This document shows positions 31,401 to 35,890 of a stretch of DNA of 64,000 bases, one piece after another. A model generated the notes under the pieces. That model did no database searches. It saw only the letters and a list, made by a program, of their open reading frames with translations, and was not told the DNA's origin. The stretch comes from Flavobacterium sp. LC2016-12. GTDB lineage: Bacteria; Bacteroidota; Bacteroidia; Flavobacteriales; Flavobacteriaceae. Position numbers and translations under genes: made by a program. The stretch spans positions 434,001-498,000 of the forward strand of contig NZ_JADKPT010000002.1 in assembly GCF_015351595.1 (NCBI RefSeq), read 5' to 3'. Every line of letters begins with the position of its first letter. The first letter of the stretch is position 1.

Positions 31401-31427
31401 GTTGGACATTTCACTTTATACAGATAA
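13410..31427 (+). CDS. sprB: Giant gliding-motility adhesin SprB
   Basis: One uninterrupted 6,005-residue frame encodes the mobile cell-surface adhesin that the gliding motor moves along the cell. A signal peptide ends near YFMLAQ. Residues 30-365 form a conserved N-terminal beta domain seen in large flavobacterial surface proteins. Residues about 371-500 are DUF11-like (LGQQLRYEITIQNKG). From about residue 850 to 5,890 there are some 55-60 SprB repeats of 70-100 residues, most with one Cys at the start of the repeat and a second in a DxxxC turn near its end. A separate globular domain interrupts them at about 1243-1463. The last 90 residues (DVCLDNYFTPGG to HFTLYR) are a type B sorting domain for the type IX system. 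The start is the ATG after an A-rich leader. Confidence 0.95.
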   Translation: MRKPTNLRLILLTLFLLQSYFMLAQNHIPFTSRFDTSIRGDMMLIGNSVVNRDNNKKNEYANDAFIGTTDNNSENMQYVDIDNDPDTFSSSAASLKVPDASRACYKIVYAGLYWSGVYTQASLDNKTVKRSDLGEVKFKLANETTYNKITGTLIYDYYNNTPKTTNGDQIPYAYYYDATDLLKASKNPEGEYIVANINAARGKLSNGGYAAGWSLFVIYEDPNSSAKYITAYDGFSWIKANGSPLTYSVSGFKTIPTGNVKVKLAFSALEGDANTPGDTYSVNGTQVYTNERKKDNFFCSVINDLSGNNLARRPASTNTLGFDAGIINLNNTNNAIIKNGDKKADLQLTTSGDGYGVYFNAFNVEVIAPQIFLTKIVKDTDGKDIGGKNVTLGQQLRYEITIQNKGNDDATSLVITDQLPINVIFDQSKDLLPLPDGIRVKTPYDPVTRKIVFEVTDPLLITKNNPTVSTIAFKVQVVPDCHSLSEACSNSIDNQAFATYKGKENTNFSIDETDPQGSVNSTEGCAVTPKATNFLVGIDGCKYTENVTLCTDSVDLIPAKGYETYTWYSDAAMTNKIGEGKPFNVTKEGTYYVYNLAAAPCRSISQSFVVTRFKSTSPNPVLPFASETVTCADNGKPFPNIYLCGGNAKKEIKTNITDASNIVWERFVEGSCTVATGKNCPNEALASTGNPSELCKWEQVGTGSDYTASEKGKYRLTVTYKGGVCFNRFYFDVYKNPLTPTEKHTDIICSTNGSITVEGVPSGYEYAISTDPNGAIGAYQPTNVFPISTPGSYTVHVRQTIVTDFPCDFTVENILIRKRDIDVKTVITQPLCAGAKGSVDVAANNVQPNYTFVIKQGNTTIQSVGPVSKNTTKFDLLEGDYVLTVTTADGCTYSSDINIDAPDPLTATYDVKSLTACSDGEITINPKGGTKPYFYSINGQPYVSSDDKIIVKSPGGSYSIIVADSNDCTYTIPTFSVNPIAKPTVTINSKNLNCYNAKEGEISITVTPADSGYTVSYSVAGVAGGAYTSLPTTGLVAGDYKVTVKYTINGVECTDPEKIIKITGPGATLTASAGVAELSGCGPTGNTKQGMVRITNPQGGVPFPAPDLYRYSFDGGDTYIKDNFAYINPSKTPITLYIKDAAGCVFPMSGIILDEKPADPIFSDPVLTYNCKGEGTATVTVNADASSNYSYSYYLGKPDPANPSNYIYTLNTNSPAYIFKDIPVGDYKIKVEYNLVSVPTFSNLLKEDFGSGPPTTAPGIAAAYCFNDQRVNPPYLCKFPDGTPSQSVEDNAYSVASFFWRGDDKLSNNSGAWFHFKDHTTNPNNLDNTGDPDGRYLLVNVGNAAGKYGILYSKPIADVIPNQDVIVDFYVGNLLMPSYDSAAPIIRIELIDSKGNVVARDDTGEIAPGLNHPDRKKWVPISIKLNPGANTNLTFVIRSGSEVFNGNDLVIDDVWVRQLPKSCLADKILNLKVEDKKAFTAKVDNINGVKCKGDTNGSFNIVVENFDTTNGFFYTLNGSANPIVWQNSKVSPVPVIDRAEGTYDIRVRYADDAASCNFTIKPKVTAPQAFIVNAIATTATCKVGATVTASAVGGTGANTLTIKDKNSPFTKTFPSDGILKDIPPGTYTVSGVDANGCQDARDSDLIIDKPENPTAEVVKDAGLCFGTNAKITVKITGGVGKYTYQVSTNGGVTYSNPSAPFDGPTFTYIATASGITYDFLITDSNNCEAAAVSQKIDKAITAKADITAPLTCKSGNAANATIEVTIDGGTSPYTYTVKNKATNTVLFTSGSITGPKFTYSAATAATYVFDIKDANDCSFPVEKTVSTKAEPTATYKVENVTCFGAANGYIDITAGNGTTLFTYQFNGTGPFTGTTHYGPLAGSVAGIEYSFIVKDATQCTKEYKFKVYQPTDITASASITTPYTCETKATITASASGGNGGFTYVLKNGTTTVATNTDGIFPNLIAAGTYTVEITDSEDCSKTVSAGTIVALNSPAGMTLTPGAVTCPSNTASVTITNVVNAAGVAVPTAGLEYRIKSPTPPGTTTYQTSNQFNGLAAGKTYTFEVRDAKKCVYEKDLEIKALATIVVTEKSKISISCLGSTDGSAIFTVSGMGNNVAYSYKVDALATVTGLTSPAIGTTFDISVPNLGTGTHTIVVTNTATTCSDSEPVTIAAPTAVLKLNPTDVTHVTCDEKGTATINAIGGWGSFTYTVKPATGAAIVQTTKLFENLEAGDYTFTVEDLRGCKVDGTFTINDKVYPVADIDATATDLCAGSTGGATIRVTPNIKTNYVYSINGSTTTQNNGTFTGLIPGDYIVTVKDLSTGCSIDLAKQIVAKPVVVSQHKITKILDCSSSTDATIEVTIADGYPDYKYRVNINSAGFPTTYTAVGVGVKTFTYPASVSGSYVFEILDSKGCITGFTETIAPKVTPAFTTVVEHVKCFGEATGKITVKATPVSGTYEYSKDNGSNWQPSNEFTGLIKGSYSIVVRDTKTKCTFSKSVSVNGPSVKLAASALVTIKLSCGTNNVAQAATITVTASGGTAFSGTDKYRYTYTQGATVVGPITSKTFSTDQSGLVDIVVTDANGCTVSTSVTVVALDPPGPLAFSAPAITCDATKLRTDLKVDVTGGTFPLKYEITSHTAAAPPTGTLVAINQNSNTYTFTGLLPGTYYVKITDANGCIKTGEYTIAPVDPIQESGSITKNVSCKDLADGKLEFTISGNTNGTNGYSYNLTGAVSGLITTGISKVGDVITYSGLKGDSYTFTVTNNLTTCKDSETIVLDNPTAVTIVSASGPKVFCSRNNSVITVDATGGTGTLYYAVVKLGAAAPTYPAGYTTDNKFDKNTVADGLDYVAYVRDANGCPITKDVHITRDAVPTVDPIATTCYTGGNLTIIMSGTVFAGSAKQYGVDGNYSSNASKTISGPGTYKLTVKDDNGCISAAFDLVITNQLKLTVTPNKDVTCTVIPPFTTVNAQVTLSAAGGNSTYTYEVKNGLGGTYTALLPAGTNVFTTSTPGNYYFKVKSAGCEEESTVSFTVTAPIAPTPTAVATGTLCTASAEGTIQISVTGGTPPFTYTIDNWATSNDTGYFSGLTGAVGGGKGYTYQVRDAKGCLKSGVAQAFVVSPDPVAFETEQENIECDKTGGTGSNLGSITVKNVTGGTGSYVYHISNNFGYSDTFNAPTGSSHKFDIIDFGIYTVEVRDANSCPASKEITMASPPEDLDIDIATTPSNCTTGGTAVVTVKVVIPSADYEFAILEFNTSPYSLNFSGPDVVGGTVKTFNNLIPGVTYTFVVHDKATQCYFLKSANGPIPAASALVGPATATNVTCSGANNGSVSFTVSKWLATTTDVAYQIFREQDNLPIMAAPVKVNVAGTTTPFTRTYPATLPGTLAPGRYYIAYTEYNGVVKGCQASSGTFEIKQSSTPLKVVASSLKNDNCKPNAGIVTSQASGGAGSYLYQIVIDNGAIGFGAGDTKPSAVSFLSTYTSNTFNVNSGNYLVWAKDAYGCIEWAPVQIALDPSPVFALSIDDKCAKEGDFSVTVSQITAGIPPYYIKVNSGNYQPITTPLPYKITGLNSGPVDVTVRDANNCETPLMQAPITPTPTATAKVTKVLNCSPGTTIVNATITVSIQKGTLPYAKYEVKKGSAAYAVITPATTVLAGVTTFTYSVAAANADVYKFRITDANGCQIETTEVTVDPIKPIIVSSLDVQPKCFGGTGSVELVASGGQGPYTYKFNTSAFTSKTIYPAAAGAYTYVVKDALGCEQSGSGTLLQPSALALVAPIITPLQCGTGNVAQSAMVVLGATGGTKDYLYSFKGSAFTKKTTYTVDDTKNDQTISYTIQDANGCSVSSSVTILKLVPPTNFTIKQGAVITCTTLNTSATISAVIGGIGTKTYQMISPAFSDQGTNATFTGLLPDVDYVFQVTDANKCTVQKPFRIANVINIKAVEQYTTGITCSTATDGKASFLVSGFAGSYRYTLDGVAFAGPFTSSTINLTGLAKGAHTIQIFDNVTNCFTPIITFNIKAPASALILATPVVTPLGCTTSGAVTLTATGGWGDYTYSLTQPNGTILTNTDGVFENLTQTGPYTVSVKDSNNCTVAVAAAFTLVTAPKPVATIDATSEYCYYNTNSTTLVVTATKAVPYPVTFEYSINNGQSWQSTNTFPNLTPGAYSVMVRDNFGCVSTAVSTTINGRLFASAENKKDIYCTGTLNGTIRVSALGGYPDYSYTVKIGTGPVSGKIAFAPGATYVDYSVNAATPGTYQFVVYDSKDCSYPVPAVIMTAPTPVVYTADPTSPYCSPSQGNVNNGSILFTLAPSNNNPDYKYSIQRTIPAGGVLITQDTPLFTNLSAGTYAVNVTSGRNCGAPTTVVIDSPSLVVASASASPFTCSSPANTLNATVVTVTGAGGAGTGALGDYTYSENGTVWETTNTFNVIDNGSAQNLTYYVKDANGCIDDVKVPISPFPRLISAKTALVTKAACNNAGEVIRVTIAGGSVPYNFEYQVSVDGAAYSTTVTPVAAGTNTFDYTATVPGQLYQFKITDKTTGCFIISDAYKVPLFNIAEVVATASSMVKCFGSNEGKISINITDYKGPYTYQILNGGVAIPGASGTGNSNTVNPFTIPFDLVEGKAYTVSITETAYPFCTIVSGNVIITQPPVLDLSALVITNVNQNCKTTGAVLTIDETTIIGGTPDYTYAFVPAGTTPTAGDYQDEYTKTIATTKIAPAFDAWDVYVKDANGCFQHVTVNISLDPMPAITNVSVASQCYSTVGYRIDVAATGVAPLQYSLDGVEFQDDNFFIVSSPGDYTVTVRDKNKCEVKATAPVKILEPLTLLAEVTKTPTCTTADGTVTLTAGGGTVAPVSYVYTRDNWTTTSVSPIFNGLAPGIYIFKVRDTGTTSSCEKDVTVIIEDPRPVTGIVATPSPVSCNGGTDGSIAVTLTGTNDNPIYMYSLAGPVNRVAQESPIFNDLPFGTYTVTVTSGKGCSNTATAVVAQPNPIAVVTPTVTQYLCNTGTNTPLSATITVAPGSVTGGSNNYLIYEFIRDGKTVQKDDRNTYTEVDNLGGSYVVNVFDTNNCQGSSVAVTINPYVGIADLDLDVTPINCKDGESVQVTAIATSGTLPTLTYTIEGITPTVYPLTSSPTGLFTGLQIGSYKIIVTNTVTGCSVERFHTVNNPNTFDIVASDVINITCFNAANGSITLTLVDEIKPADNAGIFDYVITDQLGNIRSGRSTSVELKLANLTAGKYSVVANLVNSPYCEVTTEFTIEGPDTELEIKAVKKEITCVSGNDDGEIRISAQGGWFGDYLYKLDGPMTVDFSTQNIFTGLKAGLYTVSVKDAGGCIDTDQVRLVVPTPITVTASADKTLLLCNGDLGATITVTAVTGGEGSNYLYTLNTTSVTPVRSSGPQSASSFAGLGVGTYTVTVTDGYNCSGESAPITITEPSEVKPSLVESRKRTCLTDTELTLSAIGGTPPYTYSSDNFTYSTAPFTSSVSFDVAPGSYKYYVKDANGCVDFVSNEITIKAIEPLLANLDITNAVVLCREDPSGVIVASASGGLGNYQYILQDGAGNVLKGPQSEGRFDDLLAGDYKVVVKSGDCETVPESVTIDQPKEVFSAEFIPTAVKCFGGNDGQIEVIGKGGTGSYKYSISPRNDQYFDSNIFEKLKAGFYTVIATDEHGCFDSEVVEIKQPDAPLSVVETPGMTMPEQCVGDLNGAFTIDLAGGTPPYMISLDDINGAYQLVNGTQHTFPNLAGGIHTVFVKDNGNCPQELDVDVPMPVDMKPIAKVDYGCETNTVTVSIDPNVADADVDYILDDPKGTTYQFEKEFKDVAPGTHIIYARHSNGCIQPTQSFDIESFDKLTMNIISAGVTEMNVIEVQGVGGKKDYLYSFNGEPFTSSNKYNVYKSGIYQVIVRDQNGCEFELPVPMKYVDVCLDNYFTPGGATNTSWGPGCTNIYTNLIFSIFDRYGREIAKYRYGQKWDGKYNGEELPSGDYWYVLKLNDEKDAREFVGHFTLYR

Positions 31428-31470
31428 CAAAATAATGCCCCCTATAATGTTGTCTAAAAAAATCATTACA

Positions 31471-32445
31471 ATGAAAAAATTAATTTTATCCTTAGTACTC
31501 ATGGCTGTAACATCAGGTTACAGCCAGGAGTTAAACCTACCAGTGTTTACTCAGTATTTGGCTGATAACCCTTTTGTTCTTTCGCCTGCTTATGCGGGGA
31601 TTGGTGATAATCTTAGAATTAGAGCCAATGGACTAACCCAATGGGTTGGAATTAAGGATGCACCAGAAAATCAATCGCTTTATGCTGATTTCAGAGTCTT
31701 AGATCGTTCCGGGGTAGGAATCTCCGTTTATAATGATAAGAACGGTTATACAAGACAAACAGGAGCGAAAGTTTCGTTTGCACATCACTTGATTCTTGAT
31801 TATTATACAAAGCAATATTTGTCTCTTGGTATTTCCTATAATTTTAATACGTTTAGAATTGATACAGATGAATTTAATACGACGATAGAACATCCTGTTA
31901 TCGACCCATCTGTTACAGATAATCGCTATAATGCCAATAATAACTTTGATATTAGTGCCTTGTATCGTAACAGGAATTTTTATGTGAGTTTTAACGCAAA
32001 TAACGTTTTAAAGAAAAACACAGATAAATATCGTGGTATAGAACCTAATTTACTTTCAAACTACCAGGTTTATACCGGATATGTTTTTAAAGATGGAGAA
32101 AACAGTCGTATCGAATATGAACCATCAGTATTCTACCAGTATTTTGCAAGTGATAAACGTTCTACAACCGATTTTAATTTCAAATACAGACGTTACAATC
32201 GTTACGAAGATTATTACTGGATCGGAGTTTCTTATCGTTTCTTAAACGACCAATTTCCTAAACCATTATCTGTTGGGCCAATGGCGGGTTTCATGAAGTC
32301 TAAATTCTACTTCGGATATTCTTATCAGGTAATGTTCAATGATCTTGGAAATTATAATACCGGTACACACGTAATTACTATCGGATTTGATTTCTTACAG
32401 TCTATCAGTAACTGTCCTTGTACGCAAGGCCCTGTTCACGACTAA
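31471..32445 (+). CDS. sprF: Gliding motility protein SprF, PorP/SprF outer-membrane barrel
   Basis: The 324-residue protein begins MKKLILSLVLMAVTSGYSQ, a signal peptide, at base 31471. An in-frame upstream ATG at 31375 lies inside sprB and would spoil the signal peptide, so I reject it. The mature protein has the family opening (LPVFTQYLADNPFVLSPAYAG), alternating beta-barrel strands and a C-terminal strand with terminal Cys-Pro-Cys. PorP/SprF barrels receive type IX cargo with type B C-terminal domains, and in F. johnsoniae SprF is required for SprB to reach the surface. It starts 43 bp after the sprB stop codon and is the last gene of the operon. Confidence 0.92.
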   Translation: MKKLILSLVLMAVTSGYSQELNLPVFTQYLADNPFVLSPAYAGIGDNLRIRANGLTQWVGIKDAPENQSLYADFRVLDRSGVGISVYNDKNGYTRQTGAKVSFAHHLILDYYTKQYLSLGISYNFNTFRIDTDEFNTTIEHPVIDPSVTDNRYNANNNFDISALYRNRNFYVSFNANNVLKKNTDKYRGIEPNLLSNYQVYTGYVFKDGENSRIEYEPSVFYQYFASDKRSTTDFNFKYRRYNRYEDYYWIGVSYRFLNDQFPKPLSVGPMAGFMKSKFYFGYSYQVMFNDLGNYNTGTHVITIGFDFLQSISNCPCTQGPVHD

Positions 32446-32460
32446 TATTTACAGTTAAAT

Positions 32461-32519
32461 TACTGCAGTCTGAATTTCATTTTATTTTGAAGAAAATAAA
32501 GAAGATTTTTACTGCAGTA
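32461..32519 (+). other. Nested inverted repeat after sprF
   Basis: TACTGCAGT (32461-32469) pairs with ACTGCAGTA (32511-32519), enclosing an inner TTATTTT/AAAATAA hairpin. No T run follows the outer stem. It may protect the 3' end of the long spr message or act as a weak terminator before pgk. The remaining 32520-32699 is AT-rich and holds the pgk promoter. Confidence 0.4.
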
Positions 32520-32660
32520 TGTTTAACTTCATAATGGTATAAGCAACCATTTTTCTCTTTTTTAATTATTAATTTGTTTTTTTTCATAAATTACATCGTT
32601 TTCGTTGTTATTGATAGGTTATTTTTACATATTTCAAATTTAATACTACTCTAAAAGTTC

Positions 32661-32668
32661 TATATTTG
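32661..32668 (+). promoter_or_regulatory. pgk promoter, -7 element
   Basis: TATATTTG matches TAnnTTTG exactly, 31 bp before the pgk ATG. The -33 region shows only TTT, so this is a partial match. Confidence 0.5.
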
Positions 32669-32699
32669 TTTTTCTTTCAAAAAATTAAAAAATTATCAA

Positions 32700-33887
32700 A
32701 TGAAAACTTTAAACGATTTCGATTTTAAAAATAAAAAAGCAATCATCCGTGTTGACTTCAATGTGCCATTGGATGAGAATTTTAATGTAACAGATGCAAC
32801 TCGTATCGAAGCTGCAAAACCAACAATTGACGCGATCTTAGCCCAAGGCGGAAGCGTTATTTTAATGTCACATTTGGGAAGACCAAAAGGTGCTGAAGAA
32901 AAATATTCATTAAAACATATTTTAAAAACAGCTTCTGAAATTTTAGGTGTTGAAGTTAAGTTTGCTACTGATTGTGTTGGAGAACCAGCTCAAACTGCAG
33001 CTACAGCTTTAAAGCCAGGTGAAGTTTTATTGTTAGAAAATTTACGTTTTCATGCTGAAGAGGAAGCTGGAGATGTTGCTTTCGCAAAAGAATTAGCGTC
33101 TCTTGGAGATATCTATGTAAACGATGCTTTTGGAACAGCTCACAGAGCACACGCTTCAACAACAATTATTGCACAATTTTTTCCAACGGAAAAATGTTTC
33201 GGAACATTATTGGCAAAAGAAATAGAGAGTTTAAATAAAGTTCTTAAAAATAGCGAGAAACCAGTTACCGCTGTTCTTGGAGGTTCTAAAGTTTCTTCAA
33301 AAATCACGGTTATCGAAAATATCTTAGATAAAGTAGATCACATGATTATAGGGGGAGGTATGACTTTTACTTTCGTTAAAGCGCTAGGTGGTAAAATTGG
33401 TGATTCTATTTGTGAAGATGATAAACAAGAATTAGCACTTGAAATTTTAAGATTGGCTAAAGAAAAAGGAGTTCAGATTCATATTCCGGTTGATGTTATT
33501 GCTGCTGATGATTTCTCAAATACAGCAAATACACAAGTGGTAGATGTAAAAGAAATTCCTGATGGATGGCAAGGTCTTGATGCAGGTCCTAAATCTTTGG
33601 AAAATTTCAAAAAAGTAATTTTAGAATCTAAAACTATTTTATGGAACGGACCATTAGGTGTTTTTGAAATGGAAACATTTTCAAAAGGAACTATCGCTTT
33701 AGGCGATTATATTGCGGAAGCTACGCAAAATGGTGCTTTTTCATTAGTAGGTGGTGGTGACTCTGTTGCTGCTGTAAAACAGTTCGGTTTTGAAGACAAA
33801 ATGAGCTACGTTTCTACTGGTGGTGGAGCAATGCTTGAAATGTTAGAAGGAAGAATTTTACCTGGAATCGCTGCGATTTTAGACTAA
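32700..33887 (+). CDS. pgk: Phosphoglycerate kinase
   Basis: This cytoplasmic glycolytic enzyme transfers phosphate between 1,3-bisphosphoglycerate and ADP. At 395 residues it has the usual length. The N-terminal substrate domain shows [16 protein letters not shown] and LLENLRFH. The C-terminal nucleotide domain shows [18 protein letters not shown] and the glycine-rich [11 protein letters not shown]. It has its own -7 element, is separated by 254 bp from the spr operon, and is probably transcribed separately. No terminator is visible before the next promoter. Confidence 0.97.
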   Translation: MKTLNDFDFKNKKAIIRVDFNVPLDENFNVTDATRIEAAKPTIDAILAQGGSVILMSHLGRPKGAEEKYSLKHILKTASEILGVEVKFATDCVGEPAQTAATALKPGEVLLLENLRFHAEEEAGDVAFAKELASLGDIYVNDAFGTAHRAHASTTIIAQFFPTEKCFGTLLAKEIESLNKVLKNSEKPVTAVLGGSKVSSKITVIENILDKVDHMIIGGGMTFTFVKALGGKIGDSICEDDKQELALEILRLAKEKGVQIHIPVDVIAADDFSNTANTQVVDVKEIPDGWQGLDAGPKSLENFKKVILESKTILWNGPLGVFEMETFSKGTIALGDYIAEATQNGAFSLVGGGDSVAAVKQFGFEDKMSYVSTGGGAMLEMLEGRILPGIAAILD

Positions 33888-33935
33888 AAAATCACAATTA
33901 ACATTTTTTTGCATATTTTTCATTGGTAATCTATT

Positions 33936-33943
33936 TAAGTTTG
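33936..33943 (+). promoter_or_regulatory. Lytic transglycosylase gene promoter, -7 element
   Basis: TAAGTTTG matches TAnnTTTG, 54 bp before the chosen ATG at 33998. It lies downstream of an alternative upstream start (33923), which argues against that longer start. The -33 element is not convincing. Confidence 0.4.
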
Positions 33944-33997
33944 CAAAAATACGATTACTATAATTGTTTGAATTATAGGATTTTAAAAATATGTTAT

Positions 33998-35833
33998 ATG
34001 ATTGTAAAGAAAATCTCCTTAGCGGTTACAGCTCTTTTTTCAATAACGATGTTTGCGCAGGAAACTGCAACAACTTCGCTGGATATAAAACCAGAAGTAA
34101 AGCTGTCGTACTTAGATTCTGTAAAGAGTTCTTTCAAAAAGGACGAGGTGGCTGCAAAAGTTGACAGTCTCTGGATGAAGGAATGTTTGAGTTTAGATAT
34201 CTACAATGATTTTTCAACAGATATTCAAACTGTAAATACAGATCAGGATGTTAATGCCGAATTGCCAACTGAGCTTTTAAAACAGCGTTTGCAGGCAATG
34301 AATGAGAAATCTCCTTTTAATATTGAATACAATCAGGGATTAGAAAACATAATAAAGTCATTTCTTAAGAACCGTAAAAAATCGATTTCCCGATTAATGG
34401 CTTTATCAGAATATTATTTTCCAATTTTTGAGGAAACTTTTGCCAAACAAAATATTCCTTTAGAAATTAAATATTTAGCTATTGTAGAATCTGCTTTAAA
34501 TCCTAAAGCAGTTTCTAGAATGGGCGCAACAGGTCTCTGGCAATTTATGTACGGAACCGGAAAACAATACGCACTTAAAATCGATTCTTACGTCGATGAG
34601 CGCAGTGATCCATTGAAATCTACTGCCGCAGCTTCAGACTATTTTTCTAAAATGTATACTATTTTTGGTGACTGGGAGCTTGTTTTGGCTTCTTATAATT
34701 CAGGTCCCGGAAACGTGACCAAAGCGATTCGCCGCTCTGGAGGTCAAACAAAATATTGGGATATTCGTAGTAATCTTCCAAAAGAAACGCAAGGTTATGT
34801 ACCGGCATTTTATGCAACAATGTATCTTTTTGAATATCATAAAGAACACGGTATTAACCCGGAAAGAGCTGTCGTTAAAAACTTTGAAACGGATACAGTT
34901 AATGTTAAAAGCGAAATGTCATTCAAACAAATTGCCGATTTGTTAGACATGCCACAATCTCAAATTCAGCTTTTAAACCCTTCTTATAAATTAAATGTTG
35001 TTCCTTTTTATCAGGGAGAAAATCATTTTATTCGATTACCAAAAGATAAAATTGCAACTTTTGTTAGCAACGAAGACAAGATTTACGCTTATGTAAGACA
35101 CGAAGCTGAAAATAAAACAATGTCAAGTCGTTTAGCTTTAAAAGTAACTCCTAAAGCAAAAGTACAATTGAATAAAGCAATTGATACAGATGTTCAGTTG
35201 TATAAAATTCAAAAAGGCGATAATTTAGGCGCTATTGCCGAGAAGTATGATGTAAGTATTAGTGATATAAAAAAATGGAATCACCTTAGATCAAATTCAG
35301 TTGCACTTGGAAGAACGTTAAAAATCAAATCTGATGTTGATCCGCTTAAAGCTTCAAAAGAGGCTAAAACAATTCCTGCAATAGAGAAAAAATCAGAAGA
35401 AGCCATTGCTGCTGTTGATGATAAAGATAAAACTACAGGTAAGGCGCAAGAATATGTTGTAGTAGCCGGAGACAATTTAGGAAGCATTGCTAAAAAATTC
35501 GGTACGACTATTGCTGAACTAAAAGAGCTTAATAATCTAACGTCAAATAATATTGGTTTAGGGAAAACTTTAGTGATTTCTAAAGAAATTCCCGCAATCG
35601 AAGAAACTGCTGCAGTTAATACAGCTATTGCTTCAAATGCTTCAGTTGATTCTTTCAAAAAGAAAACAGCTTCTGCAAAAAGCATGGGCGAAGATTATTA
35701 CGTGAAAAAAGGAGATTCATTATATAGTATTTCAAAAAAATATCCTGGAGTTACAATTTCAGATATTAAAAAATGGAATGGTATTAAAAATGAAGATTTA
35801 AAACCGGGAATGAAGCTCAAAATAAACGGATAA
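33998..35833 (+). CDS. LysM-containing membrane-bound lytic murein transglycosylase (MltD type)
   Basis: The 611-residue periplasmic enzyme cleaves the glycan strands of peptidoglycan. A signal peptide (cleavage near MFAQE) is followed by an SLT domain at about residues 130-290, with the catalytic Glu in IVESALNPKAVS, the GATGLWQFM motif and the ASYNSGPGNV motif. Three LysM modules follow, at about 395-440, 480-525 and 565-611, each with the YxVxxGD-L-I pattern and separated by Lys/Ala/Glu-rich linkers. The start MIVKKISLAV gives a proper signal peptide; the longer frame upstream does not. No neighbour defines a specific role beyond wall remodelling. Confidence 0.92.
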   Translation: MIVKKISLAVTALFSITMFAQETATTSLDIKPEVKLSYLDSVKSSFKKDEVAAKVDSLWMKECLSLDIYNDFSTDIQTVNTDQDVNAELPTELLKQRLQAMNEKSPFNIEYNQGLENIIKSFLKNRKKSISRLMALSEYYFPIFEETFAKQNIPLEIKYLAIVESALNPKAVSRMGATGLWQFMYGTGKQYALKIDSYVDERSDPLKSTAAASDYFSKMYTIFGDWELVLASYNSGPGNVTKAIRRSGGQTKYWDIRSNLPKETQGYVPAFYATMYLFEYHKEHGINPERAVVKNFETDTVNVKSEMSFKQIADLLDMPQSQIQLLNPSYKLNVVPFYQGENHFIRLPKDKIATFVSNEDKIYAYVRHEAENKTMSSRLALKVTPKAKVQLNKAIDTDVQLYKIQKGDNLGAIAEKYDVSISDIKKWNHLRSNSVALGRTLKIKSDVDPLKASKEAKTIPAIEKKSEEAIAAVDDKDKTTGKAQEYVVVAGDNLGSIAKKFGTTIAELKELNNLTSNNIGLGKTLVISKEIPAIEETAAVNTAIASNASVDSFKKKTASAKSMGEDYYVKKGDSLYSISKKYPGVTISDIKKWNGIKNEDLKPGMKLKING

Positions 35834-35852
35834 AAAAAAATCATTTAAATTT

Positions 35853-35890
35853 GGGTTTTATTTCATAAATTAATAAAATGAATAAAACCC
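35853..35890 (+). promoter_or_regulatory. Hairpin enclosing the start codon of the DUF4837 gene
   Basis: GGGTTTTATT (35853-35862) is perfectly complementary to AATAAAACCC (35881-35890). CAT at 35864-35866 can also pair with the ATG at 35878-35880, with one bulged T. The loop is 11 nt. In the mRNA the initiation codon would sit inside the stem, suggesting structure-dependent translation. A role as terminator of the preceding gene is the other reading. Confidence 0.5.

Noticed and set aside
31375..31470. Longer sprF start inside the end of sprB
   Set aside because: It would add 32 residues before a good signal peptide. The ATG at 31471 gives MKKLILSLVLM, the expected start.
34000..35700. Antisense frame of 134 residues opposite the transglycosylase LysM linkers
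   Set aside because: It mirrors the Lys/Ala-rich linker region and shows no gene features.
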